A stretch of DNA of 64,000 bases from Pseudomonas sp. G34 (GTDB lineage Bacteria > Pseudomonadota > Gammaproteobacteria > Pseudomonadales > Pseudomonadaceae), in NCBI RefSeq assembly GCF_031119625.1, contig NZ_JAVHZV010000020.1, positions 110,593-174,592 on the forward strand. Direction: 5' to 3'. The translations under genes and the position numbers were made by a program. A model generated the notes under the pieces. It worked only from the letters and a program-made list of their open reading frames with translations, did no database searches and was not told the origin of the DNA. Below are positions 17,444 to 25,825 of this stretch, piece after piece. Every line of letters starts with the position of its first letter. The stretch's first letter is position 1.

Positions 17444-18565
17444 ATGAACAACGCTACTAAGCAGATTTCCAAGCTGTTCGCCGCTATGGCCCTGGCTGGC
17501 TGTGCCAGCTACTCGGTCGCCGCCGACACCATCAAGATCGCCATGGCTGGCCCGGTGACCGGTGCCGTCGCTCAGTACGGTGAAATGCAGTTCGTCGGTG
17601 CCAAGATGGCCATCGAGCAGATCAACAAGGCCGGTGGCGTGAACGGTGCTCAACTCGAAGGCGTGGTCTACGATGACGCGTGCGATCCCAAGCAGGCCGT
17701 GGCCGTTGCCAACAAGATCGTCAACGATGGCGCCAAGTTCGTCGTTGGCCACCTGTGCTCCAGCTCCACTCAGCCGGCTTCGGACATCTACGAAGACGAA
17801 GGCATCCTGATGATCACCCCGGCGGCTACCAGCCCGGAAATCACCGCCCGTGGCTACGAGCTGATCTTCCGCACCATCGGTCTGGACAGCCTGCAGGGCC
17901 CGACAGCCGGCAACTTCATCGCCGACCACGTGAAGCCGAAGAACGTCGCCGTCATCCACGACAAGCAGCAGTACGGTGAAGGCATCGCCAGCGCCGTCAA
18001 GCAGACCCTGGAATCCAAGGGCGTGAAGGTCGGTGTGTTCGAAGGCATCAACGCCGGCGACAAGGACTTCTCCTCGCTGATCGCCAAGCTCAAGCAGCAA
18101 GGCATCGACTTCGTCTACTACGGCGGCTACCACCCGGAACTGGGCCTGCTGCTGCGTCAGTCCAAGGAAAAAGGCCTGGACGTTCGTTTCATGGGCCCTG
18201 AAGGCGTAGGCAACAAGGAAATCTCGGCCATCGCCGGCCCGGCTTCCGAAGGCATGCTGGTGACCCTGCCGCAATCCTTCGACCAGGACCCGAAGAACAA
18301 GGCGCTGGTTGAAGCGTTCAAGGCCAAGAACGAAGACCCGAGCGGTCCGTTCGTATTCCCGGCTTACGCTGCCGTTCAAGTCATTGCCGAAGGCATCAAG
18401 AAAGCCGGCAGCACCGACACCGCCGAAGTAGCCGCAGCCCTGCGTGCCAACACCTTCGAAACCCCGACCGGCACCCTCGGTTTCGACGAGAAAGGCGACC
18501 TGAAGAACTTCAACTTCGTGGTCTACGAATGGCACCAGGACGGCACCAAGTCCGAAGCCAAGTAA
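17444..18565 (+). CDS. braC: Branched-chain amino acid ABC transporter, periplasmic binding protein
   Basis: A 373-residue periplasmic Leu/Ile/Val(/Ala/Thr)-binding protein of the high-affinity LIV-I system. Signal peptide to about residue 26 (MNNATKQISKLFAAMALAGC...SVAA-DTIKIAM). Mature blocks include GPVTGAVAQYGEMQ, EQINKAGGVNG, YDDACDPKQAVAVANKIVNDG, GHLCSSSTQPASDIYEDEGI and KQQGIDFVYYGGYHPE. The start follows a GTGGAG site; upstream open codons are not conserved. It heads braCDEFG, but a large palindrome and a terminator separate it from braD, fitting the usual excess of binding protein over membrane components. Confidence 0.96.
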   Translation: MNNATKQISKLFAAMALAGCASYSVAADTIKIAMAGPVTGAVAQYGEMQFVGAKMAIEQINKAGGVNGAQLEGVVYDDACDPKQAVAVANKIVNDGAKFVVGHLCSSSTQPASDIYEDEGILMITPAATSPEITARGYELIFRTIGLDSLQGPTAGNFIADHVKPKNVAVIHDKQQYGEGIASAVKQTLESKGVKVGVFEGINAGDKDFSSLIAKLKQQGIDFVYYGGYHPELGLLLRQSKEKGLDVRFMGPEGVGNKEISAIAGPASEGMLVTLPQSFDQDPKNKALVEAFKAKNEDPSGPFVFPAYAAVQVIAEGIKKAGSTDTAEVAAALRANTFETPTGTLGFDEKGDLKNFNFVVYEWHQDGTKSEAK

Positions 18566-18582
18566 GCCCCCCGCCGAAGAAG

Positions 18583-18714
18583 CTGATTCATGAGCTAGCG
18601 AGCTAGCGCCCTGCAAGGCAAGAACAGGCGAGGAAGCGGAGTGTACTTTTGTACATGAGCATTCCGAACCTGTTCTTAACGCAGCAGGGCCGACGCGCAG
18701 CAGATCATGAACAG
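18583..18714 (+). repeat. 132-bp nested palindrome between braC and braD
   Basis: Outer arms CTGATTCATGA (18583-18593) and TCATGAACAG (18705-18714); inner arms GCCCTGC...AGAACAGG (18608-18628) and CCTGTTCT...GCAGGGC (18669-18690). The centre holds GTGTAC...GTACATGAGC, and the left arm has GCTAGCGAGCTAGC. The transcript could fold into a long stem that protects or ends the braC message. Confidence 0.7.
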
Positions 18715-18726
18715 TTTCTGAACCAA

Positions 18727-18755
18727 GAGCCCACTGCTGCGGTGGGCTTTGTTTA
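18727..18755 (+). terminator. Rho-independent terminator/attenuator after braC
   Basis: Stem GCCCAC (18729-18734) and GTGGGC (18742-18747) followed by TTTGTTTATT. It lies between braC and braD, so partial read-through would set the ratio of binding protein to permease. Confidence 0.75.
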
Positions 18756-18823
18756 TTAGCAAGAATCCCGGTTTCGCGCTGCGCCACAAGCGCTGTCGTG
18801 CGCGCAAACCCAGGAGCTAGGCA

Positions 18824-19743
<920 letters not shown>

Positions 19744-19747
<4 letters not shown>

Positions 19748-21003
19748 GCAAGAACCTCAAGACCGCCCTGTTCAGCAGCATCCTTCTGCTGCTGATCTCC
19801 TACCCGATTCTCGGCCTCAAGCTCAGCGTCGTCGGCATCAGCCTGCAGGTACAGGGTGCCAGCGCGCAGACCCTGTGGACCATCGGCATCGCCGCCGCGC
19901 TGCTGTTCGTCTGGCACCTGGTGCTGCGTGACCGCCTGCTCGGCGGGGACAAGCTCAAGGGCGCGCTGCCGAGCATTCCGGCCAACCTCAAGGACACCCT
20001 GACCCTGCCCAGCGTGCAACGCTGGATCATGCTGGCGTTGTTCGTGGTGGCGTTGGCCTGGCCGTTCTTCGGCTCCCGCGCGGCGGTGGACATCGCCACG
20101 TTGATCCTCATCTACGTGATGCTGGGTATCGGCCTGAACATCGTGGTCGGCCTCGCCGGCCTGCTCGACCTGGGTTACGTCGGCTTCTACGCGGTGGGTG
20201 CCTACACCTACGCGCTGCTCGCCGAGTACGCCGGTTTCGGCTTCTGGACGGCGCTGCCGATCGCCGGGCTGATGGCCGCTACCTTCGGCTGCCTGCTGGG
20301 TTTCCCGGTGCTCAGGCTACGGGGTGACTACCTGGCCATCGTGACCCTGGGTTTCGGTGAAATCATCCGCATCATGCTGCGCAACCTCACCGACATCACC
20401 GGCGGCCCGAACGGCATCAGTTCGATCCCCAAGCCGGAGCTGTTCGGCCTGTCGCTGGATCGTCGCGCGCCGGATGGCGGCCAGACCCTGCATGACTTCC
20501 TCGGCATCGCCTACAACTCCACCTACAAGGTGATCTTCCTCTACCTGATCGCCCTGCTGCTGGTGCTGCTGGCCATCTTCGTGATCAACCGCCTGATGCG
20601 CATGCCGATCGGCCGCGCCTGGGAAGCGCTGCGCGAAGACGAAATCGCCTGCCGTGCCCTGGGCCTCAACCCGACCACGGTCAAGCTCTCGGCCTTCACC
20701 ATCGGCGCCAGCTTCGCCGGTTTCGCCGGTAGCTTCTTCGCTGCCCGCCAGGGCCTGGTGACACCGGAGTCGTTCACCTTCATCGAGTCGGCGATGATCC
20801 TCGCCATCGTCGTACTGGGTGGCATGGGCTCGCAGCTGGGCATCATCTTTGCCGCGGTGGTCATGACCCTGCTGCAGGAGATGCGCGACTTCAACGAGTA
20901 CCGCATGCTGATATTCGGTCTGACCATGATCGTGATGATGATCTGGCGTCCGCAGGGCCTGTTGCCCATGCAGCGCCCACACCTGGAGTTGAAACAACGA
21001 TGA
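19744..21003 (+). CDS. braE: Branched-chain amino acid ABC transporter permease BraE (LivM)
   Basis: A 419-residue second permease of the LIV-I system. The N-terminal ~110 residues form the extra hydrophobic extension typical of Pseudomonas/E. coli LivM. The conserved core includes [49 protein letters not shown] and the coupling motif [20 protein letters not shown]. It overlaps braD and braF by 4 bp each. Confidence 0.95.
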
Positions 21004-21767
21004 GCCGCCCGATTCTAGAAGTGAGCGGCCTGTCCATGCGTTTTGGCGGCCTGCTGGCCGTCAACGGGGTCAGCCTCTCGGTCAATGAAAAACAGGTGGT
21101 GTCGATGATCGGCCCGAACGGCGCCGGCAAGACCACCGTGTTCAACTGCCTGACCGGTTTCTACAAACCGACCTCGGGCAGCATCCGCCTCAACGGTGAA
21201 CAGATCGAAGGCCTGCCGGGCCACAAGATCGCCCGCAAGGGTGTGGTGCGTACCTTCCAGAACGTTCGCCTGTTCAAGGAAATGACCGCGGTGGAAAACC
21301 TGCTGGTCGCCCAGCACCGCCACATCAACACCAACTTCCTGTCCGGGCTGTTCAAGACCCCGGCGTTTCGCCGCAGCGAGCGCGAAGCCATGGATTACGC
21401 TGCGCATTGGCTGGAGCAGGTCAACCTGACCGAATTCGCCAACCGCCCGGCCGGCACCCTGGCCTACGGTCAGCAGCGCCGCCTGGAAATCGCCCGCTGC
21501 ATGATGACCCGGCCGAGCATCCTGATGCTCGACGAGCCGGCCGCCGGCCTCAACCCGCGGGAAACCGACGACCTGAAGGCGCTGATCGGCGTGCTGCGTG
21601 ACCAGCACGACGTGACCGTGCTGCTGATCGAACACGACATGAAGCTGGTCATGAGCATTTCCGACCATATCTTCGTGATCAACCAGGGCACGCCCCTGGC
21701 CGACGGCAGGCCGGAGCAGATCCGCGGCAATCCGGACGTGATCAAAGCCTACCTGGGGGAAGCGTAA
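21000..21767 (+). CDS. braF: Branched-chain amino acid ABC transporter ATP-binding protein BraF (LivG)
   Basis: A 255-residue ABC ATPase. Walker [10 protein letters not shown]-loop region [11 protein letters not shown], a signature present as [13 protein letters not shown] (LSGGQ variant, normal for LivG), Walker [13 protein letters not shown] and H-switch LIEHDM. The family-typical insert ([23 protein letters not shown]) follows the Q-loop. It drives uptake with BraG and overlaps braG by one base (TAATG). Confidence 0.96.
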   Translation: MSRPILEVSGLSMRFGGLLAVNGVSLSVNEKQVVSMIGPNGAGKTTVFNCLTGFYKPTSGSIRLNGEQIEGLPGHKIARKGVVRTFQNVRLFKEMTAVENLLVAQHRHINTNFLSGLFKTPAFRRSEREAMDYAAHWLEQVNLTEFANRPAGTLAYGQQRRLEIARCMMTRPSILMLDEPAAGLNPRETDDLKALIGVLRDQHDVTVLLIEHDMKLVMSISDHIFVINQGTPLADGRPEQIRGNPDVIKAYLGEA

Positions 21768-22468
21768 TGCTGTATTTCGATAACGTTTCCACCTTCTACG
21801 GCAAGATCCAGGCGCTGCATGGCGTCAGCGTGGAAGTGCGTCAGGGCGAAATCGTCACCCTGATCGGTGCCAACGGCGCCGGCAAATCCACCCTGCTGAT
21901 GACCCTCTGCGGCACCCCGCAGGCCACCAGCGGCAGCATCCGTTATCAGGGTGAAGAGCTGGTCGGCATGGAAACCCCGCTGATCATGCGCAAGAGCATC
22001 GCCGTGGTGCCCGAAGGCCGCCGCGTGTTCGCCCGCCTGACCGTCGAGGAGAACCTCGCCATGGGCGGTTTCTTCGGCAGCAAGGCGGACAATCAGGAGC
22101 AACTGGACAAGGTGCTGCACCTGTTCCCGCGCCTGAAGGAACGCCTGGCACAGCGCGCCGGCACCATGTCCGGCGGCGAACAGCAGATGCTCGCGATCGG
22201 CCGTGCGCTGATGAGCAAGCCCAAGCTGCTGCTGCTCGACGAGCCGTCGCTGGGCCTGGCACCGATCATCATCCAGCAGATCTTCGACATCATCGAACAG
22301 CTGCGCAAGGACGGGGTAACGGTGTTCCTGGTCGAGCAGAATGCCAACCAGGCGCTCAAGCTGGCCGACCGCGGCTACGTGCTGGAGAACGGGCGGATCG
22401 TCATGCAGGGCAGCGGACACGATCTGTTGAATGATCCAAAAGTACGCGACGCTTATTTAGGCGGCTGA
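21767..22468 (+). CDS. braG: Branched-chain amino acid ABC transporter ATP-binding protein BraG (LivF)
   Basis: A 233-residue ABC ATPase, the partner of BraF. It has Walker A GANGAGKS, Q-loop VVPEGRRVFARLTVEENLAMGG, signature MSGGEQQMLAIGRALM, Walker B LLLDEPSLGLAP and H-switch LVEQN. Last transporter gene of the operon; a hairpin (TCCCGGC...GCCGGGA, about 22480-22505) follows but lacks a T-run. Confidence 0.96.
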   Translation: MLYFDNVSTFYGKIQALHGVSVEVRQGEIVTLIGANGAGKSTLLMTLCGTPQATSGSIRYQGEELVGMETPLIMRKSIAVVPEGRRVFARLTVEENLAMGGFFGSKADNQEQLDKVLHLFPRLKERLAQRAGTMSGGEQQMLAIGRALMSKPKLLLLDEPSLGLAPIIIQQIFDIIEQLRKDGVTVFLVEQNANQALKLADRGYVLENGRIVMQGSGHDLLNDPKVRDAYLGG

Positions 22469-22573
22469 TGCCTTTGAATCCCGGCAGCCCCATGGTCGCC
22501 GGGACATTTACCCTGAACGATGCCTGACGCGCTCCAGTCCCAATACTGAACGGACAACTACAGGAGTCGCACC

Positions 22574-22660
22574 ATGCTGAAGTTCCTCGGCAGCACCATC
22601 GGCATCATCTTCCTGATCGGCCTGCTGGTCGTGATCGGTATCTTCTCGCTGATCTTCTGA
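22574..22660 (+). CDS. 28-residue single-span membrane peptide
   Basis: A short gene with a good ribosome-binding site (CAGGAG, 8 bp before the ATG) and a terminator right after. It encodes 28 residues: M-L-K-F-L-G-S-T, then an almost purely aliphatic stretch (IGIIFLIGLLVVIGIFSLIF) long enough to cross the membrane. It follows braG by 105 bp and could be on its transcript. The combination of start site, strict hydrophobic composition and terminator argues for a real gene. Function is unknown. Confidence 0.65.
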   Translation: MLKFLGSTIGIIFLIGLLVVIGIFSLIF

Positions 22661-22674
22661 TCGCCGTCATCTGC

Positions 22675-22700
22675 AAGCCGGGCGCCCGCCCGGCTTTCTT
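22675..22700 (+). terminator. Rho-independent terminator after the small membrane gene
   Basis: Stem AAGCCGGGCG (22675-22684) / CGCCCGGCTT (22687-22696) with a CC loop, followed by TCTT. It probably also ends read-through from the bra operon. Confidence 0.8.
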
Positions 22701-22767
22701 CATGCCACGCGCATGACTCGGCTCACGGCGTTACAATGGGCATCACTTTGCTGATGATGCTCCTGCC

Positions 22768-23478
22768 ATGACCGAACCCCTGCGCCTCTCCAAACGCCTG
22801 ATCGAACTGACCGGCTGCTCACGCCGCGAAGCCGAGCTGTATATCGAGGGCGGCTGGGTCACGGTCAATGGCGAAGTGGTCGACGAGCCCCAGCGCAAGG
22901 TCACCGACGAAACCGTGGTGCTGCTGCCCGATGCCGTTGCCGAACCTTTGCTCCCGGTTACCCTCCTGCTGCACATTCCCAGCGGCCGCTTTCCCGAGCG
23001 CGCTGCCGAGGAAATCGGCCCGGACAGCCGCTGGCCCGAGGACCGCTCCGAGCAGCGCACGCTCAAGGGCCACTTCGCCAACCTGACGCCTTGCATCCCC
23101 CTGCAAGCGGGCGCCGATGGCCTGCACGTGCTGACGCAGGACTGGCGCATCGAACGCAAGCTCAAGGACGACTTGAGCAAGCTGGAGCAGGAGTACGTGG
23201 TCGAGGTCAGCGGTGAGCTGTCCGCGCGCGACCTCAAGCGCCTCAACCATGGCCTGGTGTTCAACGGTACGCCGCTGGCGCCCTGCAAGGTCAGCTGGCA
23301 GAACGAAACCCGCCTGCGCTTCGCCCTGAAGAACCCGCTGCCTGGCCAACTGGTGTTCATGTGCAACAGCGTTGGCCTCAAGGTGCTGGGCATGAAGCGC
23401 ATCCGCGTCGGCGCCGTGTCGATGGGCAAGGTGCAACCCGGACAATGGCGTTATCTGGGCGCCAAAGAGCGCTTCTAA
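22768..23478 (+). CDS. RsuA/RluF-like pseudouridine synthase homologue lacking the catalytic Asp
   Basis: A 236-residue protein with an N-terminal S4 RNA-binding domain (RLSKRLIELTGCSRREAELYIEGGWVTVNGE, 6-36) and an RsuA/RluB/F-type synthase fold (LEQEYVVEVSGELS, GMKRIRVGAVSMGKVQPGQWRYL). In this family the catalytic aspartate lies in a GRLDxDTxGLLLLT motif. Here the aligned segment is PLQAGADGLHVLTQDW (111-126), so Arg is Pro and the Asp is Gln113. The fold is clear, but synthase activity is doubtful; it may be an RNA-binding protein that has lost catalysis. It stands alone, followed by the yehS-like gene. Confidence 0.8.
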   Translation: MTEPLRLSKRLIELTGCSRREAELYIEGGWVTVNGEVVDEPQRKVTDETVVLLPDAVAEPLLPVTLLLHIPSGRFPERAAEEIGPDSRWPEDRSEQRTLKGHFANLTPCIPLQAGADGLHVLTQDWRIERKLKDDLSKLEQEYVVEVSGELSARDLKRLNHGLVFNGTPLAPCKVSWQNETRLRFALKNPLPGQLVFMCNSVGLKVLGMKRIRVGAVSMGKVQPGQWRYLGAKERF

Positions 23479-23534
23479 CCTCCCCCCGTTTTCGGCCGCG
23501 CCACTATGCGCGGCCTCTGCAATCAGGAATATTC

Positions 23535-23996
23535 ATGCTCAATAATGATGTGCTGCGCAGCCTGCGCTACATGCTCGATGTCAGCGATGCAAAGATGGTC
23601 GAAATCGTCGAGCTCGGCGGCAAGACGGTCAGCGAACAAGAGATCACTGCCGTTCTGAAAAAGGACGACGAGCCTGGTTACCAGGATTGCCCCGACGACC
23701 TGCTGACCCATGCGCTCGACGGCCTGGTGTACTTCAAGCGTGGCAAGGATGAGAGCCGCCCGGCTCCAGCCCTGGAGCTGCCGGTTAGCAACAATCAGGT
23801 GCTGAAGAAACTGCGCGTGGCCTTCGAGCTGAAGGAAGAAGACATCCACGCGATCATGCGCAGCGTCGATTTCGAGGTGTCGAAGCCGGAAATGAGCGCA
23901 CTGTTCCGCAAGGCAGGCACCAGCAACTACCGCGTCTGTGGCGACCAGTTCCTGCGCAACTTCCTCAAGGGCCTGACCCAGCGCCTGCGTGACTGA
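23535..23996 (+). CDS. yehS: DUF1456 family protein (YehS-like)
   Basis: A 153-residue protein with two copies of the DUF1456 repeat: NNDVLRSLRYMLDVSDAKMVEIVEL (2-26) with DCPDDLLTHALDGLVYFKRG, then NNQVLKKLRVAFELKEEDIHAIMRS with VCGDQFLRNFLKGLTQRLR. Full family length. Start chosen at the conserved MLNND. No catalytic motif is known for the family. The trmO start lies 6 bp after its stop, so co-transcription is likely. Confidence 0.88.
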   Translation: MLNNDVLRSLRYMLDVSDAKMVEIVELGGKTVSEQEITAVLKKDDEPGYQDCPDDLLTHALDGLVYFKRGKDESRPAPALELPVSNNQVLKKLRVAFELKEEDIHAIMRSVDFEVSKPEMSALFRKAGTSNYRVCGDQFLRNFLKGLTQRLRD

Positions 23997-24002
23997 TACG
24001 CC

Positions 24003-24695
24003 ATGAGCTACCAGGTTTCGCCCATCGGCTACGTGCGCTCCTGCTTCAAGGAGAAGTTCGCCATCCCGCGCCAGCCGCACCTGGCGCCGGCCGCGCAGGG
24101 CGTGCTGGAACTGTGCGCGCCGTTCGATGGCGGCGATGCGGTTCAGGGCCTGGAGCAGGTCAGCCATGTGTGGCTGTTGTTTCTCTTTCACCAGGCATTG
24201 GAAGACAAACCGCGCCTCAAGGTGCGCCCGCCGCGCCTGGGCGGCAATCGTTCGATCGGCGTGTTCGCCACCCGGGCGACCCACCGGCCCAACGGCATTG
24301 GCCAATCGGTGGTACGCCTGGATCGCGTCGAGAGCGGGCGTTTGTGGTTGTCGGGTATCGACCTGCTCGACGGCACGCCGGTGCTCGACGTCAAACCCTA
24401 CGTGCCCTATGCCGACAGCGTGGCCGATGCTCACAATCACATCGCGGCCGCTGCACCGGTACGAATCGACGTGCTCTGGCAAGACAGCGCCTTGGAAAGC
24501 GCACGCGCTCATGCCCTGCGCCTGGGCGAGCCGCTGGTCGAGCTGATCGAGCAATGCCTGGCCCAGGATCCACGCCCGGCCTACCAGCAGCCCACCCCCG
24601 AACGCCGTTACGGCGCACGGCTGTGGGATGTGGATGTGCAGTGGCACTACCCGCAGCCGGGCTGCATTCGCGTACTGGATGTGACCCTGCCCTGA
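24003..24695 (+). CDS. trmO: tRNA (adenine(37)-N6)-methyltransferase TrmO (TsaA)
   Basis: A 230-residue SAM-dependent methyltransferase of the TsaA/UPF0066 class that methylates N6 of the t6A nucleotide at position 37 of threonine tRNAs. It has the N-terminal beta-barrel domain with IGYVRSCFKEKFAIPRQPHLAP, SHVWLLFLFH, VRPPRLGGNRSIGVFATRATHRPNGIGQSVV and LDGTPVLDVKPYVPYADS, plus the smaller C-terminal domain (RRYGARLWDVDVQW). Length is as expected. Confidence 0.93.
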   Translation: MSYQVSPIGYVRSCFKEKFAIPRQPHLAPAAQGVLELCAPFDGGDAVQGLEQVSHVWLLFLFHQALEDKPRLKVRPPRLGGNRSIGVFATRATHRPNGIGQSVVRLDRVESGRLWLSGIDLLDGTPVLDVKPYVPYADSVADAHNHIAAAAPVRIDVLWQDSALESARAHALRLGEPLVELIEQCLAQDPRPAYQQPTPERRYGARLWDVDVQWHYPQPGCIRVLDVTLP

Positions 24696-25344
24696 CGGCG
24701 CGCAGGCACGTCTCTGCAATGGGCGGTCTAAGACAAAAGCGCCCCCCAACTGATCGTTCCTCACGTCGAGTCGTCGAACCGTCCGCGTGGGAATGCCTGC
24801 GAAGACGCTCTGCGTCGGCTGTTGCATGCCGTGCGCAGTGGGAGCAGGCGCAGAGCGCCTTGGCCCGAGCTACCACGCTGGAGCGTGGGAGCCATCGTAC
24901 CCTGGCCTATGCGATTCCCTGTGGGAGCGGCTTTAGCCGCGAGCTCTTTACGTTCAACACGCTATGCGTGAGCTATGGTTTGCCAGCCTTATCGCGTTGC
25001 TCGTACATTCGGTTCCGCTCTGTCGAGCGGGTTTCTTTTGGCATCGCCCCAAAAGAAACCAAAAGGTCTAGCCCCGGCATACGGCCCCGGCTTCGCCGGG
25101 GTTCCCTCGCTACATCGTTGCTCCGAGGGCCCGCCGCGAAGAGCCATCCCTGGCCCATCGCGGCTCTCGCGACATCCATGTCGCTCAACCCTCTCCGCAA
25201 CGATTCCGCTCGGCCTCCTGAAGGGGCGATTGGAGTCGCCTGATAATTCTGTGGCATGAGGAGCACCAAAAAGGCAAAGCGGCCGACCGGCTGCTCCCGC
25301 TACATTCTTGCCTCGACGCAAGCACTGAACACTTTCCTGCAGGC
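24696..25344. repeat. ~650-bp repeat-rich non-coding region
   Basis: No convincing gene on either strand. It contains a solo half REP at 24921-24957 (GTGGGAGCGGCTTTAGCCGC...), a small palindrome ACCACGCT/AGCGTGGGA near 24870, and a longer element at about 25028-25259. That element opens with a perfect 12-bp inverted repeat, GGTTTCTTTTGG (25030-25041) / CCAAAAGAAACC (25049-25060), and continues with short palindromes such as CCCCGGCTTCGCCGGGG. I recall similar blocks in intergenic DNA of other Pseudomonas genomes. Confidence 0.65.
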
Positions 25345-25378
25345 GAAAAAAATCCGCAGCCATCGCTGGCTGCGGATT
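25345..25378 (-). terminator. Rho-independent terminator of grxD
   Basis: Stem AATCCGCAGCCA (25351-25362) / TGGCTGCGGATT (25367-25378) with loop TCGC. On the minus strand it runs into an eight-T stretch, 15 bp after the grxD stop. A textbook terminator. Confidence 0.9.
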
Positions 25379-25393
25379 GGGATCGTCAGTCGA

Positions 25394-25720
25394 TCAGGCG
25401 CCGGCTTTCTGCACGGCATCCTTGATCAGGGTCTGCAGCTCACCCTTTTCGTACATTTCCAGCAGGATGTCGCTGCCGCCGACCAGCTCACCGGCTACCC
25501 ACAGTTGCGGGAAGGTCGGCCAGTTGGCGTACTTGGGCAGGTTGGCGCGAATTTCCGGGTTCTGCAGGATGTCGACGTAGGCGAACTTCTCGCCACAGCC
25601 CATCAGAGCCTGGGAAGCGCGAGCGGAAAAGCCGCACTGCGGCGCATTCGGCGAGCCTTTCATGTACAGCAGAACGGTATTGCTGGCGATCTGCTCTTTG
25701 ATGGTTTCGATGATATCCAT
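25394..25720 (-). CDS. grxD: Monothiol glutaredoxin Grx4/GrxD
   Basis: A 108-residue cytosolic monothiol glutaredoxin that carries and delivers [2Fe-2S] clusters, usually with a BolA partner. Active-site CGFS at 29-32; glutathione-binding residues in KGSPNAPQ, the WPTFPQLW segment (cis-Pro) and GGSDI are all present. Followed by its own strong terminator. In P. aeruginosa the same gene also lies close to a molybdopterin oxidoreductase and argF, so the neighbourhood is conserved. Confidence 0.95.
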   Translation of the reverse strand: MDIIETIKEQIASNTVLLYMKGSPNAPQCGFSARASQALMGCGEKFAYVDILQNPEIRANLPKYANWPTFPQLWVAGELVGGSDILLEMYEKGELQTLIKDAVQKAGA

Positions 25721-25825
25721 TGGGCACCTCAGAACTGGACTATCCGACTCGTGGGTCGATACGGTGGCGCATTGTAACCAAAAGCCGAGCGCAATGCTCA
25801 GTCATGCAGACGCACCGCAGCTGAT

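Noticed and set aside
22480..22505. TCCCGGC...GCCGGGA hairpin after braG as the operon terminator
   Set aside because: No T-run follows; the hairpin at 22675-22700 is a better terminator.
24113..25243. 376-codon frame overlapping trmO and the repeat-rich gap
   Set aside because: It is a shifted frame of trmO that continues into repeats; Arg-rich composition, no domain and no ribosome-binding site.
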